This document shows positions 11,601-26,555 of a stretch of DNA of 64,000 nucleotides, in pieces. Position numbers and translations under genes: made by a program. Positions within the stretch are counted from its first letter, which is position 1, and the number at the start of each line of letters is the position of its first letter. Under the pieces are notes generated by a model. It was given only the letters and a program-made list of their open reading frames with translations, was not told the DNA's origin and searched no databases. Location: positions 8,719,738-8,783,737 of the forward strand of contig NC_081137.1 of NCBI RefSeq assembly GCF_958295425.1, read 5' to 3'. Source of the stretch: Solea solea. Lineage: Eukaryota; Chordata; Actinopteri; Pleuronectiformes; Soleidae.

Positions 11601-13126
11601 TTGTGAGGTTTATGTTATGGGACAGTAGAAAATTTAAAAAAATCAGAAAACAGCCGTATACTTGCTAAATGTGCACAAAAACAGACACAAATAGAAAAAC
11701 ACATCCAAACAGTGAAATCATTGCAAAATCAAACACTGAGGGTACAGAAGTATATCTTATAAGATGTTAACTTTATTTGTGAGGTTTATGTTATGGGACA
11801 GTAGAAAATTGAAAAAAATCAGAAAACAGCCGTATACTTGCACAAAAACAGACACAAATAGAAAAACACATCCAAACAGTGAAATCATTGCAAAATCAAA
11901 CACTGAGGGTACAGAAGTATATCTTATAAGATGTTAACTTTATTTGTGAGGTTTATGTTATGGGACAGTAGAAAATTGAAAAAAATCAGAAAACAGCCGT
12001 ATACTTGCACAAAAACAGACACAAATAGAAAAACACATCCAAAGAGTGAAATCATTGCAAAATCAAACACTGAGGGTACAGAAGTATATCTTATAAGATG
12101 TTAACTTTATTTGTGAGGTTTATGTTATGGGACAGTAGAAAATTGAAAAAAATCAGAAAACAGCCGTATACTTGCTGAATGTGCACAAAAACAGACACAA
12201 ATAGAAAAACACATCCAAACAGTGAAATCATTCCAAAATCAAACACTGAAGGCATATAACTATATCTTATAAGATTTTAACTTTATTTGTGAGGTTTATG
12301 TTATGGGACAGTAGAAAATTGAAAAAAATCAGAAAACAGCCGTATACTTGCACAAAAACAGACACAAATAGAAAAACACATCCAAAGAGTGAAATCATTG
12401 CAAAATCAAACACTGAGGGTACAGAAGTATATCTTATAAGATGTTAACTTTATTTGTGAGGTTTATGTTATGGGACAGTAGAAAATTGAAAAAAATCAGA
12501 AAACAGCCGTATACTTGCTGAATGTGCACAAAAACAGACACAAATAGAAAAACACATCCAAACAGTGAAATCATTCCAAAATCAAACACTGAAGGCATAT
12601 AACTATATCTTATAAGATTTTAACTTTATTTGTGAGGTTTATGTTATGGGACAGTAGAAAATTGAAAAAAATCAGAAAACAGCCGTATACTTGCACAAAA
12701 ACAGACACAAATAGAAAAACACATCCAAAGAGTGAAATCATTGCAAAATCAAACACTGAGGGTACAGAAGTATATCTTATAAGATGTTAACTTTATTTGT
12801 GAGGTTTATGTTATGGGACAGTAGAAAATTGAAAAAAATCAGAAAACAGCCGTATACTTGCTGAATGTGCACAAAAACAGACACAAATAGAAAAACACAT
12901 CCAAACAGTGAAATCATTGCAAAATCAAACACTGAGGGTACAGAAGTATATCTTATAAGATGTTAACTTTATTTGTGAGGTTTATGTTATGGGACAGTAG
13001 AAAATTGAAAAAAATCAGAAAACAGCCGTATACTTGCTGAATGTGCACAAAAACAGACACAAATAGAAAAACACATCCAAACAGTGAAATCATTGCAAAA
13101 TCAAACACTGAGGGTACAGAAGTATA
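8641..13126 (+). repeat. Sub-array C: mixed S/L monomers with dimer and trimer duplications
   Basis: Monomers are mostly of the GGGACAG type. Small-scale exchanges are visible. A trimer-sized offset of 510 bp is marked by ACAGAATTATATC at about 9350 and 9860. A dimer-sized offset of 343 bp (167 + 176) is marked by CATTCCAAAATC at about 12,231 and 12,574, each followed by AAGGCATATAAC and then an S monomer with CCAAAGAG. The part from about 11.1 to 12.3 kb resembles 15.2-16.4 kb at offset 4,125 bp (24 monomers), sharing the rare CTTGCTAAATG at 11,666/15,791 but differing at several TTTAAA/TTGAAA sites. It is therefore an older relative of the next block. Confidence 0.8.
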
Positions 13127-16100
13127 TCTTATAAGATGTTAACTTTATTTGTGAGGTTTATGTTATGGGACAGTAGAAAATTTAAAAAAATCAGAAAACA
13201 GCCGTATACTTGCTGAATGTGCACAAAAACAGACACAAATAGAAAAACACATCCAAACAGTGAAATCATTGCAAAATCAAACACTGAGGGTACAGAAGTA
13301 TATCTTATAAGATGTTAACTTTATTTGTGAGGTTTATGTTATGGGACAGTAGAAAATTGAAAAAAATCAGAAAACAGCCGTATACTTGCTGAATGTGCAC
13401 AAAAACAGACACAAATAGAAAAACACATCCAAACAGTGAAATCATTGCAAAATCAAACACTGAGGGTACAGAAGTATATCTTATAAGATGTTAACTTTAT
13501 TTGTGAGGTTTATGTTATGGGACAGTAGAAAATTGAAAAAAATCAGAAAACAGCCGTATACTTGCACAAAAACAGACACAAATAGAAAAACACATCCAAA
13601 CAGTGAAATCATTGCAAAATCAAACACTGAAGGCATATAACTATATCTTATAAGATGTTAACTTTATTTGTGAGGTTTATGTTATGGGACAGTAGAAAAT
13701 TGAAAAAAATCAGAAAACAGCCGTATACTTGCACAAAAACAGACACAAATAGAAAAACACATCCAAACAGTGAAATCATTGCAAAATCAAACACTGAGGG
13801 TACAGAAGTATATCTTATAAGATGTTAACTTTATTTGTGAGGTTTATGTTATGGGACAGTAGAAAATTTAAAAAAATCAGAAAACAGCCGTATACTTGCT
13901 GAATGTGCACAAAAACAGACACAAATAGAAAAACACATCCAAACAGTGAAATCATTGCAAAATCAAACACTGAGGGTACAGAAGTATATCTTATAAGATG
14001 TTAACTTTATTTGTGAGGTTTATGTTATGGGACAGTAGAAAATTGAAAAAAATCAGAAAACAGCCGTATACTTGCACAAAAACAGACACAAATAGAAAAA
14101 CACATCCAAACAGTGAAATCATTGCAAAATCAAACACTGAGGGTACAGAAGTATATCTTATAAGATGTTAACTTTATTTGTGAGGTTTATGTTATGGGAC
14201 AGTAGAAAATTGAAAAAAATCAGAAAACAGCCGTATACTTGCACAAAAACAGACACAAATAGAAAAACACATCCAAAGAGTGAAATCATTGCAAAATCAA
14301 ACACTGAGGGTACAGAAGTATATCTTATAAGATGTTAACTTTATTTGTGAGGTTTATGTTATGGGACAGTAGAAAATTGAAAAAAATCAGAAAACAGCCG
14401 TATACTTGCTGAATGTGCACAAAAACAGACATAAATAGAAAAACACATCCAAACAGTGAAATCATTGCAAAATCAAACACTGAGGGTACAGAAGTATATC
14501 TTATAAGATGTTAACTTTATTTGTGAGGTTTATGTTATGGGACAGTAGAAAATTGAAAAAAATCAGAAAACAGCCGTATACTTGCTGAATGTGCACAAAA
14601 ACAGACACAAATAGAAAAACACATCCAAACAGTGAAATCATTGCAAAATCAAACACTGAGGGTACAGAAGTATATCTTATAAGATGTTAACTTTATTTGT
14701 GAGGTTTATGTTATGGGACAGTAGAAAATTTAAAAAAATCAGAAAACAGCCGTATACTTGCTGAATGTGCACAAAAACAGACACAAATAGAAAAACACAT
14801 CCAAACAGTGAAATCATTGCAAAATCAAACACTGAGGGTACAGAAGTATATCTTATAAGATGTTAACTTTATTTGTGAGGTTTATGTTATGGGACAGTAG
14901 AAAATTGAAAAAAATCAGAAAACAGCCGTATACTTGCACAAAAACAGACACAAATAGAAAAACACATCCAAAGAGTGAAATCATTGCAAAATCAAACACT
15001 GAGGGTACAGAAGTATATCTTATAAGATGTTAACTTTATTTGTGAGGTTTATGTTATGGGACAGTAGAAAATTGAAAAAAATCAGAAAACAGCCGTATAC
15101 TTGCTGAATGTGCACAAAAACAGACACAAATAGAAAAACACATCCAAACAGTGAAATCATTGCAAAATCAAACACTGAGGGTACAGAAGTATATCTTATA
15201 AGATGTTAACTTTATTTGTGAGGTTTATGTTATGGGACAGTAGAAAATTGAAAAAAATCAGAAAACAGCCGTATACTTGCTGAATGTGCACAAAAACAGA
15301 CACAAATAGAAAAACACATCCAAACAGTGAAATCATTGCAAAATCAAACACTGAGGGTACAGAAGTATATCTTATAAGATGTTAACTTTATTTGTGAGGT
15401 TTATGTTATGGGACAGTAGAAAATTGAAAAAAATCAGAAAACAGCCGTATACTTGCACAAAAACAGACACAAATAGAAAAACACATCCAAACAGTGAAAT
15501 CATTGCAAAATCAAACACTGAAGGCATATAACTATATCTTATAAGATTTTAACTTTATTTGTGAGGTTTATGTTATGGGACAGTAGAAAATTGAAAAAAA
15601 TCAGAAAACAGCCGTATACTTGCACAAAAACAGACACAAATAGAAAAACACATCCAAACAGTGAAATCATTGCAAAATCAAACACTGAGGGTACAGAAGT
15701 ATATCTTATAAGATGTTAACTTTATTTGTGAGGTTTATGTTATGGGACAGTAGAAAATTGAAAAAAATCAGAAAACAGCCGTATACTTGCTAAATGTGCA
15801 CAAAAACAGACACAAATAGAAAAACACATCCAAACAGTGAAATCATTGCAAAATCAAACACTGAGGGTACAGAAGTATATCTTATAAGATGTTAACTTTA
15901 TTTGTGAGGTTTATGTTATGGGACAGTAGAAAATTGAAAAAAATCAGAAAACAGCCGTATACTTGCACAAAAACAGACACAAATAGAAAAACACATCCAA
16001 ACAGTGAAATCATTGCAAAATCAAACACTGAGGGTACAGAAGTATATCTTATAAGATGTTAACTTTATTTGTGAGGTTTATGTTATGGGACAGTAGAAAA

Positions 16101-18808
16101 TTGAAAAAAATCAGAAAACAGCCGTATACTTGCACAAAAACAGACACAAATAGAAAAACACATCCAAAGAGTGAAATCATTGCAAAATCAAACACTGAGG
16201 GTACAGAAGTATATCTTATAAGATGTTAACTTTATTTGTGAGGTTTATGTTATGGGACAGTAGAAAATTGAAAAAAATCAGAAAACAGCCGTATACTTGC
16301 TGAATGTGCACAAAAACAGACACAAATAGAAAAACACATCCAAACAGTGAAATCATTCCAAAATCAAACACTGAAGGCATATAACTATATCTTATAAGAT
16401 TTTAACTTTATTTGTGAGGTTTATGTTATGGGACAGTAGAAAAGTGAAAAAAATCAGAAAACAGCCGTATACTTGCACAAAAACAGACACAAATAGAAAA
16501 ACACATCCAAACAGTGAAATCATTGCAAAATCAAACACTGAGGGTACAGAAGTATATCTTATAAGATTTTTACTTTATTTGTGAGGTTTATGTTATGGGA
16601 CAGTAGAAAATTGAAAAAAATCAGAAAACAGCCGTATACTTGCTGAATGTGCACAAAAACAGACACAAATAGAAAAACACATCCAAACAGTGAAATCATT
16701 GCAAAATCAAACACTGAGGGTACAGAAGTATATCTTATAAGATGTTAACTTTATTTGTGAGGTTTATGTTATGGGACAGTAGAAAATTTAAAAAAATCAG
16801 AAAACAGCCGTATACTTGCACAAAAACAGACACAAATAGAAAAACACATCCAAACAGTGAAATCATTGCAAAATCAAACACTGAGGGCACAGAAGTATAT
16901 CTTATAAGATTTTAACTTTATTTGTGAGGTTTATGTTATGGGACAGTAGAAAATTGAAAAAAATCAGAAAACAGCCGTATACTTGCTGAATGTGCACAAA
17001 AACAGACACAAATAGAAAAACACATCCAAAGAGTGAAATCATTGCAAAATCAAACACTGAGGGTACAGAAGTATATCTTATAAGATGTTAACTTTATTTG
17101 TGAGGTTTATGTTATGGGACAGTAGAAAATTGAAAAAAATCAGAAAACAGCCGTATACTTGCTGAATGTGCACAAAAACAGACACAAATAGAAAAACACA
17201 TCCAAACAGTGAAATCATTGCAAAATCAAACACTGAGGGTACAGAAGTATATCTTATAAGATGTTAACTTTATTTGTGAGGTTTATGTTATGGGACAGTA
17301 GAAAATTTAAAAAAATCAGAAAACAGCCGTATACTTGCTGAATGTGCACAAAAACAGACACAAATAGAAAAACACATCCAAACAGTGAAATCATTGCAAA
17401 ATCAAACACTGAGGGTACAGAAGTATATCTTATAAGATGTTAACTTTATTTGTGAGGTTTATGTTATGGGACAGTAGAAAATTGAAAAAAATCAGAAAAC
17501 AGCCGTATACTTGCACAAAAACAGACACAAATAGAAAAACACATCCAAACAGTGAAATCATTGCAAAATCAAACACTGAGGGTACAGAAGTATATCTTAT
17601 AAGATTTTTACTTTATTTGTGAGGTTTATGTTATGGGACAGTAGAAAATTGAAAAAAATCAGAAAACAGCCGTATACTTGCTGAATGTGCACAAAAACAG
17701 ACACAAATAGAAAAACACATCCAAAGAGTGAAATCATTGCAAAATCAAACACTGAGGGTACAGAAGTATATCTTATAAGATGTTAACTTTATTTGTGAGG
17801 TTTATGTTATGGGACAGTAGAAAATTGAAAAAAATCAGAAAACAGCCGTATACTTGCACAAAAACAGACACAAATAGAAAAACACATCCAAAGAGTGAAA
17901 TCATTGCAAAATCAAACACTGAGGGTACAGAAGTATATCTTATAAGATGTTAACTTTATTTGTGAGGTTTATGTTATGGGACAGTAGAAAATTGAAAAAA
18001 ATCAGAAAACAGCCGTATACTTGCAAAAAAACAGACACAAATAGAAAAACACATCCAAAGAGTGAAATCATTGCAAAATCAAACACTGAGGGTACAGAAG
18101 TATATCTTATAAGATGTTAACTTTATTTGTGAGGTTTATGTTATGGGACAGTAGAAAATTGAAAAAAATCAGAAAACAGCCGTATACTTGCTGAATGTGC
18201 ACAAAAACAGACACAAATAGAAAAACACATCCAAACAGTGAAATCATTCCAAAATCAAACACTGAGGGTAGAGAAGTATATCTTATAAGATGTTAACTTT
18301 ATTTGTGAGGTTTATGTTATGGGACAGTAGAAAATTGAAAAAAATCAGAAAACAGCCGTATACTTGCTGAATGTGCACAAAAACAGACACAAATAGAAAA
18401 ACACATCCAAACAGTGAAATCATTGCAAAATCAAACACTGAGGGCACAGAAGTATATCTTATAAGATTTTAACTTTATTTGTGAGGTTTATGTTATGGGA
18501 CAGTAGAAAATTGAAAAAAATCAGAAAACAGCCGTATACTTGCTGAATGTGCACAAAAACAGACACAAATAGAAAAACACATCCAAACAGTGAAATCATT
18601 GCAAAATCAAACACTGAGGGTACAGAAGTATATCTTATAAGATGTTAACTTTATTTGTGAGGTTTATGTTATGGGACAGTAGAAAATTGAAAAAAATCAG
18701 AAAACAGCCGTATACTTGCTGAATGTGCACAAAAACAGACACAAATAGAAAAACACATCCAAACAGTGAAATCATTGCAAAATCAAACACTGAGGGTACA
18801 GAAGTATA
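13127..18808 (+). repeat. 33-monomer higher-order unit D, copy 1 (5,682 bp)
   Basis: This is a tandem unit of 33 monomers (19 L, 14 S). The order read off is LLSS LSSLLL SLLSS LSSL SLSLLL SLSS LLLL. Rare variants within it recur exactly 5,682 bp later: GACATAAATAG at 14,431, CTTGCTAAATG at 15,791, GAAAAGTGAAAA at 16,444, TTGCAAAAAAAC at 18,021, and an unusual AAGGCATATAAC followed by GATGTTAAC near 13,633. The L/S count agrees with the length exactly (19x176 + 14x167). The first monomer differs from copy 2 at TTTAAA/TTGAAA near 13,180, so the true breakpoint may lie slightly inside. Confidence 0.9.
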
Positions 18809-21800
18809 TCTTATAAGATGTTAACTTTATTTGTGAGGTTTATGTTATGGGACAGTAGAAAATTGAAAAAAATCAGAAAACAGCCGTATACTTGCTGAAT
18901 GTGCACAAAAACAGACACAAATAGAAAAACACATCCAAACAGTGAAATCATTGCAAAATCAAACACTGAGGGTACAGAAGTATATCTTATAAGATGTTAA
19001 CTTTATTTGTGAGGTTTATGTTATGGGACAGTAGAAAATTGAAAAAAATCAGAAAACAGCCGTATACTTGCTGAATGTGCACAAAAACAGACACAAATAG
19101 AAAAACACATCCAAACAGTGAAATCATTGCAAAATCAAACACTGAGGGTACAGAAGTATATCTTATAAGATGTTAACTTTATTTGTGAGGTTTATGTTAT
19201 GGGACAGTAGAAAATTGAAAAAAATCAGAAAACAGCCGTATACTTGCACAAAAACAGACACAAATAGAAAAACACATCCAAACAGTGAAATCATTGCAAA
19301 ATCAAACACTGAAGGCATATAACTATATCTTATAAGATGTTAACTTTATTTGTGAGGTTTATGTTATGGGACAGTAGAAAATTGAAAAAAATCAGAAAAC
19401 AGCCGTATACTTGCACAAAAACAGACACAAATAGAAAAACACATCCAAACAGTGAAATCATTGCAAAATCAAACACTGAGGGTACAGAAGTATATCTTAT
19501 AAGATGTTAACTTTATTTGTGAGGTTTATGTTATGGGACAGTAGAAAATTTAAAAAAATCAGAAAACAGCCGTATACTTGCTGAATGTGCACAAAAACAG
19601 ACACAAATAGAAAAACACATCCAAACAGTGAAATCATTGCAAAATCAAACACTGAGGGTACAGAAGTATATCTTATAAGATGTTAACTTTATTTGTGAGG
19701 TTTATGTTATGGGACAGTAGAAAATTGAAAAAAATCAGAAAACAGCCGTATACTTGCACAAAAACAGACACAAATAGAAAAACACATCCAAACAGTGAAA
19801 TCATTGCAAAATCAAACACTGAGGGTACAGAAGTATATCTTATAAGATGTTAACTTTATTTGTGAGGTTTATGTTATGGGACAGTAGAAAATTGAAAAAA
19901 ATCAGAAAACAGCCGTATACTTGCACAAAAACAGACACAAATAGAAAAACACATCCAAAGAGTGAAATCATTGCAAAATCAAACACTGAGGGTACAGAAG
20001 TATATCTTATAAGATGTTAACTTTATTTGTGAGGTTTATGTTATGGGACAGTAGAAAATTGAAAAAAATCAGAAAACAGCCGTATACTTGCTGAATGTGC
20101 ACAAAAACAGACATAAATAGAAAAACACATCCAAACAGTGAAATCATTGCAAAATCAAACACTGAGGGTACAGAAGTATATCTTATAAGATGTTAACTTT
20201 ATTTGTGAGGTTTATGTTATGGGACAGTAGAAAATTGAAAAAAATCAGAAAACAGCCGTATACTTGCTGAATGTGCACAAAAACAGACACAAATAGAAAA
20301 ACACATCCAAACAGTGAAATCATTGCAAAATCAAACACTGAGGGTACAGAAGTATATCTTATAAGATGTTAACTTTATTTGTGAGGTTTATGTTATGGGA
20401 CAGTAGAAAATTTAAAAAAATCAGAAAACAGCCGTATACTTGCTGAATGTGCACAAAAACAGACACAAATAGAAAAACACATCCAAACAGTGAAATCATT
20501 GCAAAATCAAACACTGAGGGTACAGAAGTATATCTTATAAGATGTTAACTTTATTTGTGAGGTTTATGTTATGGGACAGTAGAAAATTGAAAAAAATCAG
20601 AAAACAGCCGTATACTTGCACAAAAACAGACACAAATAGAAAAACACATCCAAAGAGTGAAATCATTGCAAAATCAAACACTGAGGGTACAGAAGTATAT
20701 CTTATAAGATGTTAACTTTATTTGTGAGGTTTATGTTATGGGACAGTAGAAAATTGAAAAAAATCAGAAAACAGCCGTATACTTGCTGAATGTGCACAAA
20801 AACAGACACAAATAGAAAAACACATCCAAACAGTGAAATCATTGCAAAATCAAACACTGAGGGTACAGAAGTATATCTTATAAGATGTTAACTTTATTTG
20901 TGAGGTTTATGTTATGGGACAGTAGAAAATTGAAAAAAATCAGAAAACAGCCGTATACTTGCTGAATGTGCACAAAAACAGACACAAATAGAAAAACACA
21001 TCCAAACAGTGAAATCATTGCAAAATCAAACACTGAGGGTACAGAAGTATATCTTATAAGATGTTAACTTTATTTGTGAGGTTTATGTTATGGGACAGTA
21101 GAAAATTGAAAAAAATCAGAAAACAGCCGTATACTTGCACAAAAACAGACACAAATAGAAAAACACATCCAAACAGTGAAATCATTGCAAAATCAAACAC
21201 TGAAGGCATATAACTATATCTTATAAGATTTTAACTTTATTTGTGAGGTTTATGTTATGGGACAGTAGAAAATTGAAAAAAATCAGAAAACAGCCGTATA
21301 CTTGCACAAAAACAGACACAAATAGAAAAACACATCCAAACAGTGAAATCATTGCAAAATCAAACACTGAGGGTACAGAAGTATATCTTATAAGATGTTA
21401 ACTTTATTTGTGAGGTTTATGTTATGGGACAGTAGAAAATTGAAAAAAATCAGAAAACAGCCGTATACTTGCTAAATGTGCACAAAAACAGACACAAATA
21501 GAAAAACACATCCAAACAGTGAAATCATTGCAAAATCAAACACTGAGGGTACAGAAGTATATCTTATAAGATGTTAACTTTATTTGTGAGGTTTATGTTA
21601 TGGGACAGTAGAAAATTGAAAAAAATCAGAAAACAGCCGTATACTTGCACAAAAACAGACACAAATAGAAAAACACATCCAAACAGTGAAATCATTGCAA
21701 AATCAAACACTGAGGGTACAGAAGTATATCTTATAAGATGTTAACTTTATTTGTGAGGTTTATGTTATGGGACAGTAGAAAATTGAAAAAAATCAGAAAA

Positions 21801-24490
21801 CAGCCGTATACTTGCACAAAAACAGACACAAATAGAAAAACACATCCAAAGAGTGAAATCATTGCAAAATCAAACACTGAGGGTACAGAAGTATATCTTA
21901 TAAGATGTTAACTTTATTTGTGAGGTTTATGTTATGGGACAGTAGAAAATTGAAAAAAATCAGAAAACAGCCGTATACTTGCTGAATGTGCACAAAAACA
22001 GACACAAATAGAAAAACACATCCAAACAGTGAAATCATTCCAAAATCAAACACTGAAGGCATATAACTATATCTTATAAGATTTTAACTTTATTTGTGAG
22101 GTTTATGTTATGGGACAGTAGAAAAGTGAAAAAAATCAGAAAACAGCCGTATACTTGCACAAAAACAGACACAAATAGAAAAACACATCCAAACAGTGAA
22201 ATCATTGCAAAATCAAACACTGAGGGTACAGAAGTATATCTTATAAGATTTTTACTTTATTTGTGAGGTTTATGTTATGGGACAGTAGAAAATTGAAAAA
22301 AATCAGAAAACAGCCGTATACTTGCTGAATGTGCACAAAAACAGACACAAATAGAAAAACACATCCAAACAGTGAAATCATTGCAAAATCAAACACTGAG
22401 GGTACAGAAGTATATCTTATAAGATGTTAACTTTATTTGTGAGGTTTATGTTATGGGACAGTAGAAAATTTAAAAAAATCAGAAAACAGCCGTATACTTG
22501 CACAAAAACAGACACAAATAGAAAAACACATCCAAACAGTGAAATCATTGCAAAATCAAACACTGAGGGCACAGAAGTATATCTTATAAGATTTTAACTT
22601 TATTTGTGAGGTTTATGTTATGGGACAGTAGAAAATTGAAAAAAATCAGAAAACAGCCGTATACTTGCTGAATGTGCACAAAAACAGACACAAATAGAAA
22701 AACACATCCAAAGAGTGAAATCATTGCAAAATCAAACACTGAGGGTACAGAAGTATATCTTATAAGATGTTAACTTTATTTGTGAGGTTTATGTTATGGG
22801 ACAGTAGAAAATTGAAAAAAATCAGAAAACAGCCGTATACTTGCTGAATGTGCACAAAAACAGACACAAATAGAAAAACACATCCAAACAGTGAAATCAT
22901 TGCAAAATCAAACACTGAGGGTACAGAAGTATATCTTATAAGATGTTAACTTTATTTGTGAGGTTTATGTTATGGGACAGTAGAAAATTTAAAAAAATCA
23001 GAAAACAGCCGTATACTTGCTGAATGTGCACAAAAACAGACACAAATAGAAAAACACATCCAAACAGTGAAATCATTGCAAAATCAAACACTGAGGGTAC
23101 AGAAGTATATCTTATAAGATGTTAACTTTATTTGTGAGGTTTATGTTATGGGACAGTAGAAAATTGAAAAAAATCAGAAAACAGCCGTATACTTGCACAA
23201 AAACAGACACAAATAGAAAAACACATCCAAACAGTGAAATCATTGCAAAATCAAACACTGAGGGTACAGAAGTATATCTTATAAGATTTTTACTTTATTT
23301 GTGAGGTTTATGTTATGGGACAGTAGAAAATTGAAAAAAATCAGAAAACAGCCGTATACTTGCTGAATGTGCACAAAAACAGACACAAATAGAAAAACAC
23401 ATCCAAAGAGTGAAATCATTGCAAAATCAAACACTGAGGGTACAGAAGTATATCTTATAAGATGTTAACTTTATTTGTGAGGTTTATGTTATGGGACAGT
23501 AGAAAATTGAAAAAAATCAGAAAACAGCCGTATACTTGCACAAAAACAGACACAAATAGAAAAACACATCCAAAGAGTGAAATCATTGCAAAATCAAACA
23601 CTGAGGGTACAGAAGTATATCTTATAAGATGTTAACTTTATTTGTGAGGTTTATGTTATGGGACAGTAGAAAATTGAAAAAAATCAGAAAACAGCCGTAT
23701 ACTTGCAAAAAAACAGACACAAATAGAAAAACACATCCAAAGAGTGAAATCATTGCAAAATCAAACACTGAGGGTACAGAAGTATATCTTATAAGATGTT
23801 AACTTTATTTGTGAGGTTTATGTTATGGGACAGTAGAAAATTGAAAAAAATCAGAAAACAGCCGTATACTTGCTGAATGTGCACAAAAACAGACACAAAT
23901 AGAAAAACACATCCAAACAGTGAAATCATTCCAAAATCAAACACTGAGGGTAGAGAAGTATATCTTATAAGATGTTAACTTTATTTGTGAGGTTTATGTT
24001 ATGGGACAGTAGAAAATTGAAAAAAATCAGAAAACAGCCGTATACTTGCTGAATGTGCACAAAAACAGACACAAATAGAAAAACACATCCAAACAGTGAA
24101 ATCATTGCAAAATCAAACACTGAGGGCACAGAAGTATATCTTATAAGATTTTAACTTTATTTGTGAGGTTTATGTTATGGGACAGTAGAAAATTGAAAAA
24201 AATCAGAAAACAGCCGTATACTTGCTGAATGTGCACAAAAACAGACACAAATAGAAAAACACATCCAAAGAGTGAAATCATTGCAAAATCAAACACTGAG
24301 GGTACAGAAGTATATCTTATAAGATGTTAACTTTATTTGTGAGGTTTATGTTATGGGACAGTAGAAAATTGAAAAAAATCAGAAAACAGCCGTATACTTG
24401 CTGAATGTGCACAAAAACAGACACAAATAGAAAAACACATCCAAACAGTGAAATCATTGCAAAATCAAACACTGAGGGTACAGAAGTATA
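18809..24490 (+). repeat. 33-monomer higher-order unit D, copy 2 (5,682 bp)
   Basis: This is the second tandem copy, directly adjoining the first. All rare markers recur at +5,682: 20,113, 21,473, 22,126, 23,703 and the AAGGCATATAAC/GATGTTAAC junction near 19,315. Differences I noticed are confined to the edges: TTTAAA versus TTGAAA in the first monomer, and CCAAACAG (near 18,585) versus CCAAAGAG (near 24,267) in the second-last. Such near-identity over more than 5 kb in a satellite points to a very recent unequal exchange, or to an assembly duplication. Confidence 0.9.
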
Positions 24491-26459
24491 TCTTATAAGA
24501 TGTTAACTTTATTTGTGAGGTTTATGTTATGGGACAGTAGAAAATTGAAAAAAATCAGAAAACAGCCGTATACTTGCACAAAAACAGACACAAATAGAAA
24601 AACACATCCAAACAGTGAAATCATTGCAAAATCAAACACTGAAGGCATATAACTATATCTTATAAGATTTTAACTTTATTTGTGAGGTTTATGTTATGGG
24701 ACAGTAGAAAATTGAAAAAAAACAGAAAACAGCCGTATACTTGCTGAATGTGCACAAAAACAGACACAAATAGAAAAACACATCCAAAGAGTGAAATCAT
24801 TGCAAAATCAAACACTGAGGGTACAGAAGTATATCTTATAAGATGTTAACTTTATTTGTGAGGTTTATGTTATGGGACAGTAGAAAATTGAAAAAAATCA
24901 GAAAACAGCCGTATACTTGCACAAAAACAGACACAAATAGAAAAACACATCCAAACAGTGAAATCATTGCAAAATCAAACACTGAAGGCATATAACTATA
25001 TCTTATAAGATTTTAACTTTATTTGTGAGGTTTATGTTATGGGACAGTAGAAAATTGAAAAAAATCAGAAAACAGCCGTATACTTGCACAAAAACAGACA
25101 CAAATAGAAAAACACATCCAAACAGTGAAATCATTGCAAAATCAAACACTGAGGGTACAGAAGTATATCTTATAAGATGTTAACTTTATTTGTGAGGTTT
25201 ATGTTATGGGACAGTAGAAAATTGAAAAAAATCAGAAAACAGCCGTATACTTGCTGAATGTGCACAAAAACAGACACAAATAGAAAAACACATCCAAACA
25301 GTGAAATCATTGCAAAATCAAACACTGAGGGTACAGAAGTATATCTTATAAGATGTTAACTTTATTTGTGAGGTTTATGTTATGGGACAGTAGAAAATTT
25401 AAAAAAATCAGAAAACAGCCGTATACTTGCTGAATGTGCACAAAAACAGACACAAATAGAAAAACACATCCAAACAGTGAAATCATTGCAAAATCAAACA
25501 CTGAGGGTACAGAAGTATATCTTATAAGATGTTAACTTTATTTGTGAGGTTTATGTTATGGGACAGTAGAAAATTGAAAAAAATCAGAAAACAGCCGTAT
25601 ACTTGCACAAAAACAGACACAAATAGAAAAACACATCCAAAGAGTGAAATCATTGCAAAATCAAACACTGAGGGTACAGAAGTATATCTTATAAGATTTT
25701 TACTTTATTTGTGAGGTTTATGTTATGGGACAGTAGAAAATTGAAAAAAATCAGAAAACAGCCGTATACTTGCTGAATGTGCACAAAAACAGACACAAAT
25801 AGAAAAACACATCCAAAGAGTGAAATCATTGCAAAATCAAACACTGAGGGTACAGAAGTATATCTTATAAGATGTTAACTTTATTTGTGAGGTTTATGTT
25901 ATGGGACAGTAGAAAATTGAAAAAAATCAGAAAACAGCCGTATACTTGCACAAAAACAGACACAAATAGAAAAACACATCCAAACAGTGAAATCATTGCA
26001 AAATCAAACACTGAGGGCACAGAAGTATATCTTATAAGATTTTAACTTTATTTGTGAGGTTTATGTTATGGGACAGTAGAAAATTGAAAAAAATCAGAAA
26101 ACAGCCGTATACTTGCTGAATGTGCACAAAAACAGACACAAATAGAAAAACACATCCAAAGAGTGAAATCATTGCAAAATCAAACACTGAGGGTACAGAA
26201 GTATATCTTATAAGATGTTAACTTTATTTGTGAGGTTTATGTTATGGGACAGTAGAAAATTGAAAAAAATCAGAAAACAGCCGTATACTTGCACAAAAAC
26301 AGACACAAATAGAAAAACACATCCAAAGAGTGAAATCATTGCAAAATCAAACACTGAGGGTACAGAAGTATATCTTATAAGATGTTAACTTTATTTGTGA
26401 GGTTTATGTTATGGGACAGTAGAAAATTGAAAAAAATCAGAAAACAGCCGTATACTTGC
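22255..26459 (+). repeat. Duplicated block E, copy 1 (about 4.2 kb, overlaps unit D copy 2)
   Basis: This block starts in the last third of unit D copy 2 and continues past its end. It aligns to 26,556-30,575 at offset 4,301 bp up to about 23.9 kb, then 3,949 bp, then 4,116 bp. Markers are AGGGCACAG at 22,570 (to 26,871), TTGCAAAAAAAC at 23,703 (to 28,004), GAAAAAAAACAG near 24,723 (to 28,672), and AGGGCACAG at 26,018 (to 30,134). The change from 4,301 to 3,949 equals two L monomers present here and absent from copy 2. They are the CATTCC/GGGTAGAG and GGGCACAG monomers at about 23.9-24.25 kb. Confidence 0.85.
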
Positions 26460-26555
26460 ACAAAAACAGACACAAATAGAAAAACACATCCAAAGAGTGA
26501 AATCATTGCAAAATCAAACACTGAGGGTACAGAAGTATATCTTATAAGATGTTAA

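Noticed and set aside
13127..24490. Pure assembly artefact for the duplicated blocks
   Set aside because: Not excluded, but unlikely for all blocks: copies differ by private substitutions, 1-bp insertions and whole-monomer gains or losses. Unit D and HOR I, where I saw almost no differences, remain the cases to verify with spanning reads.
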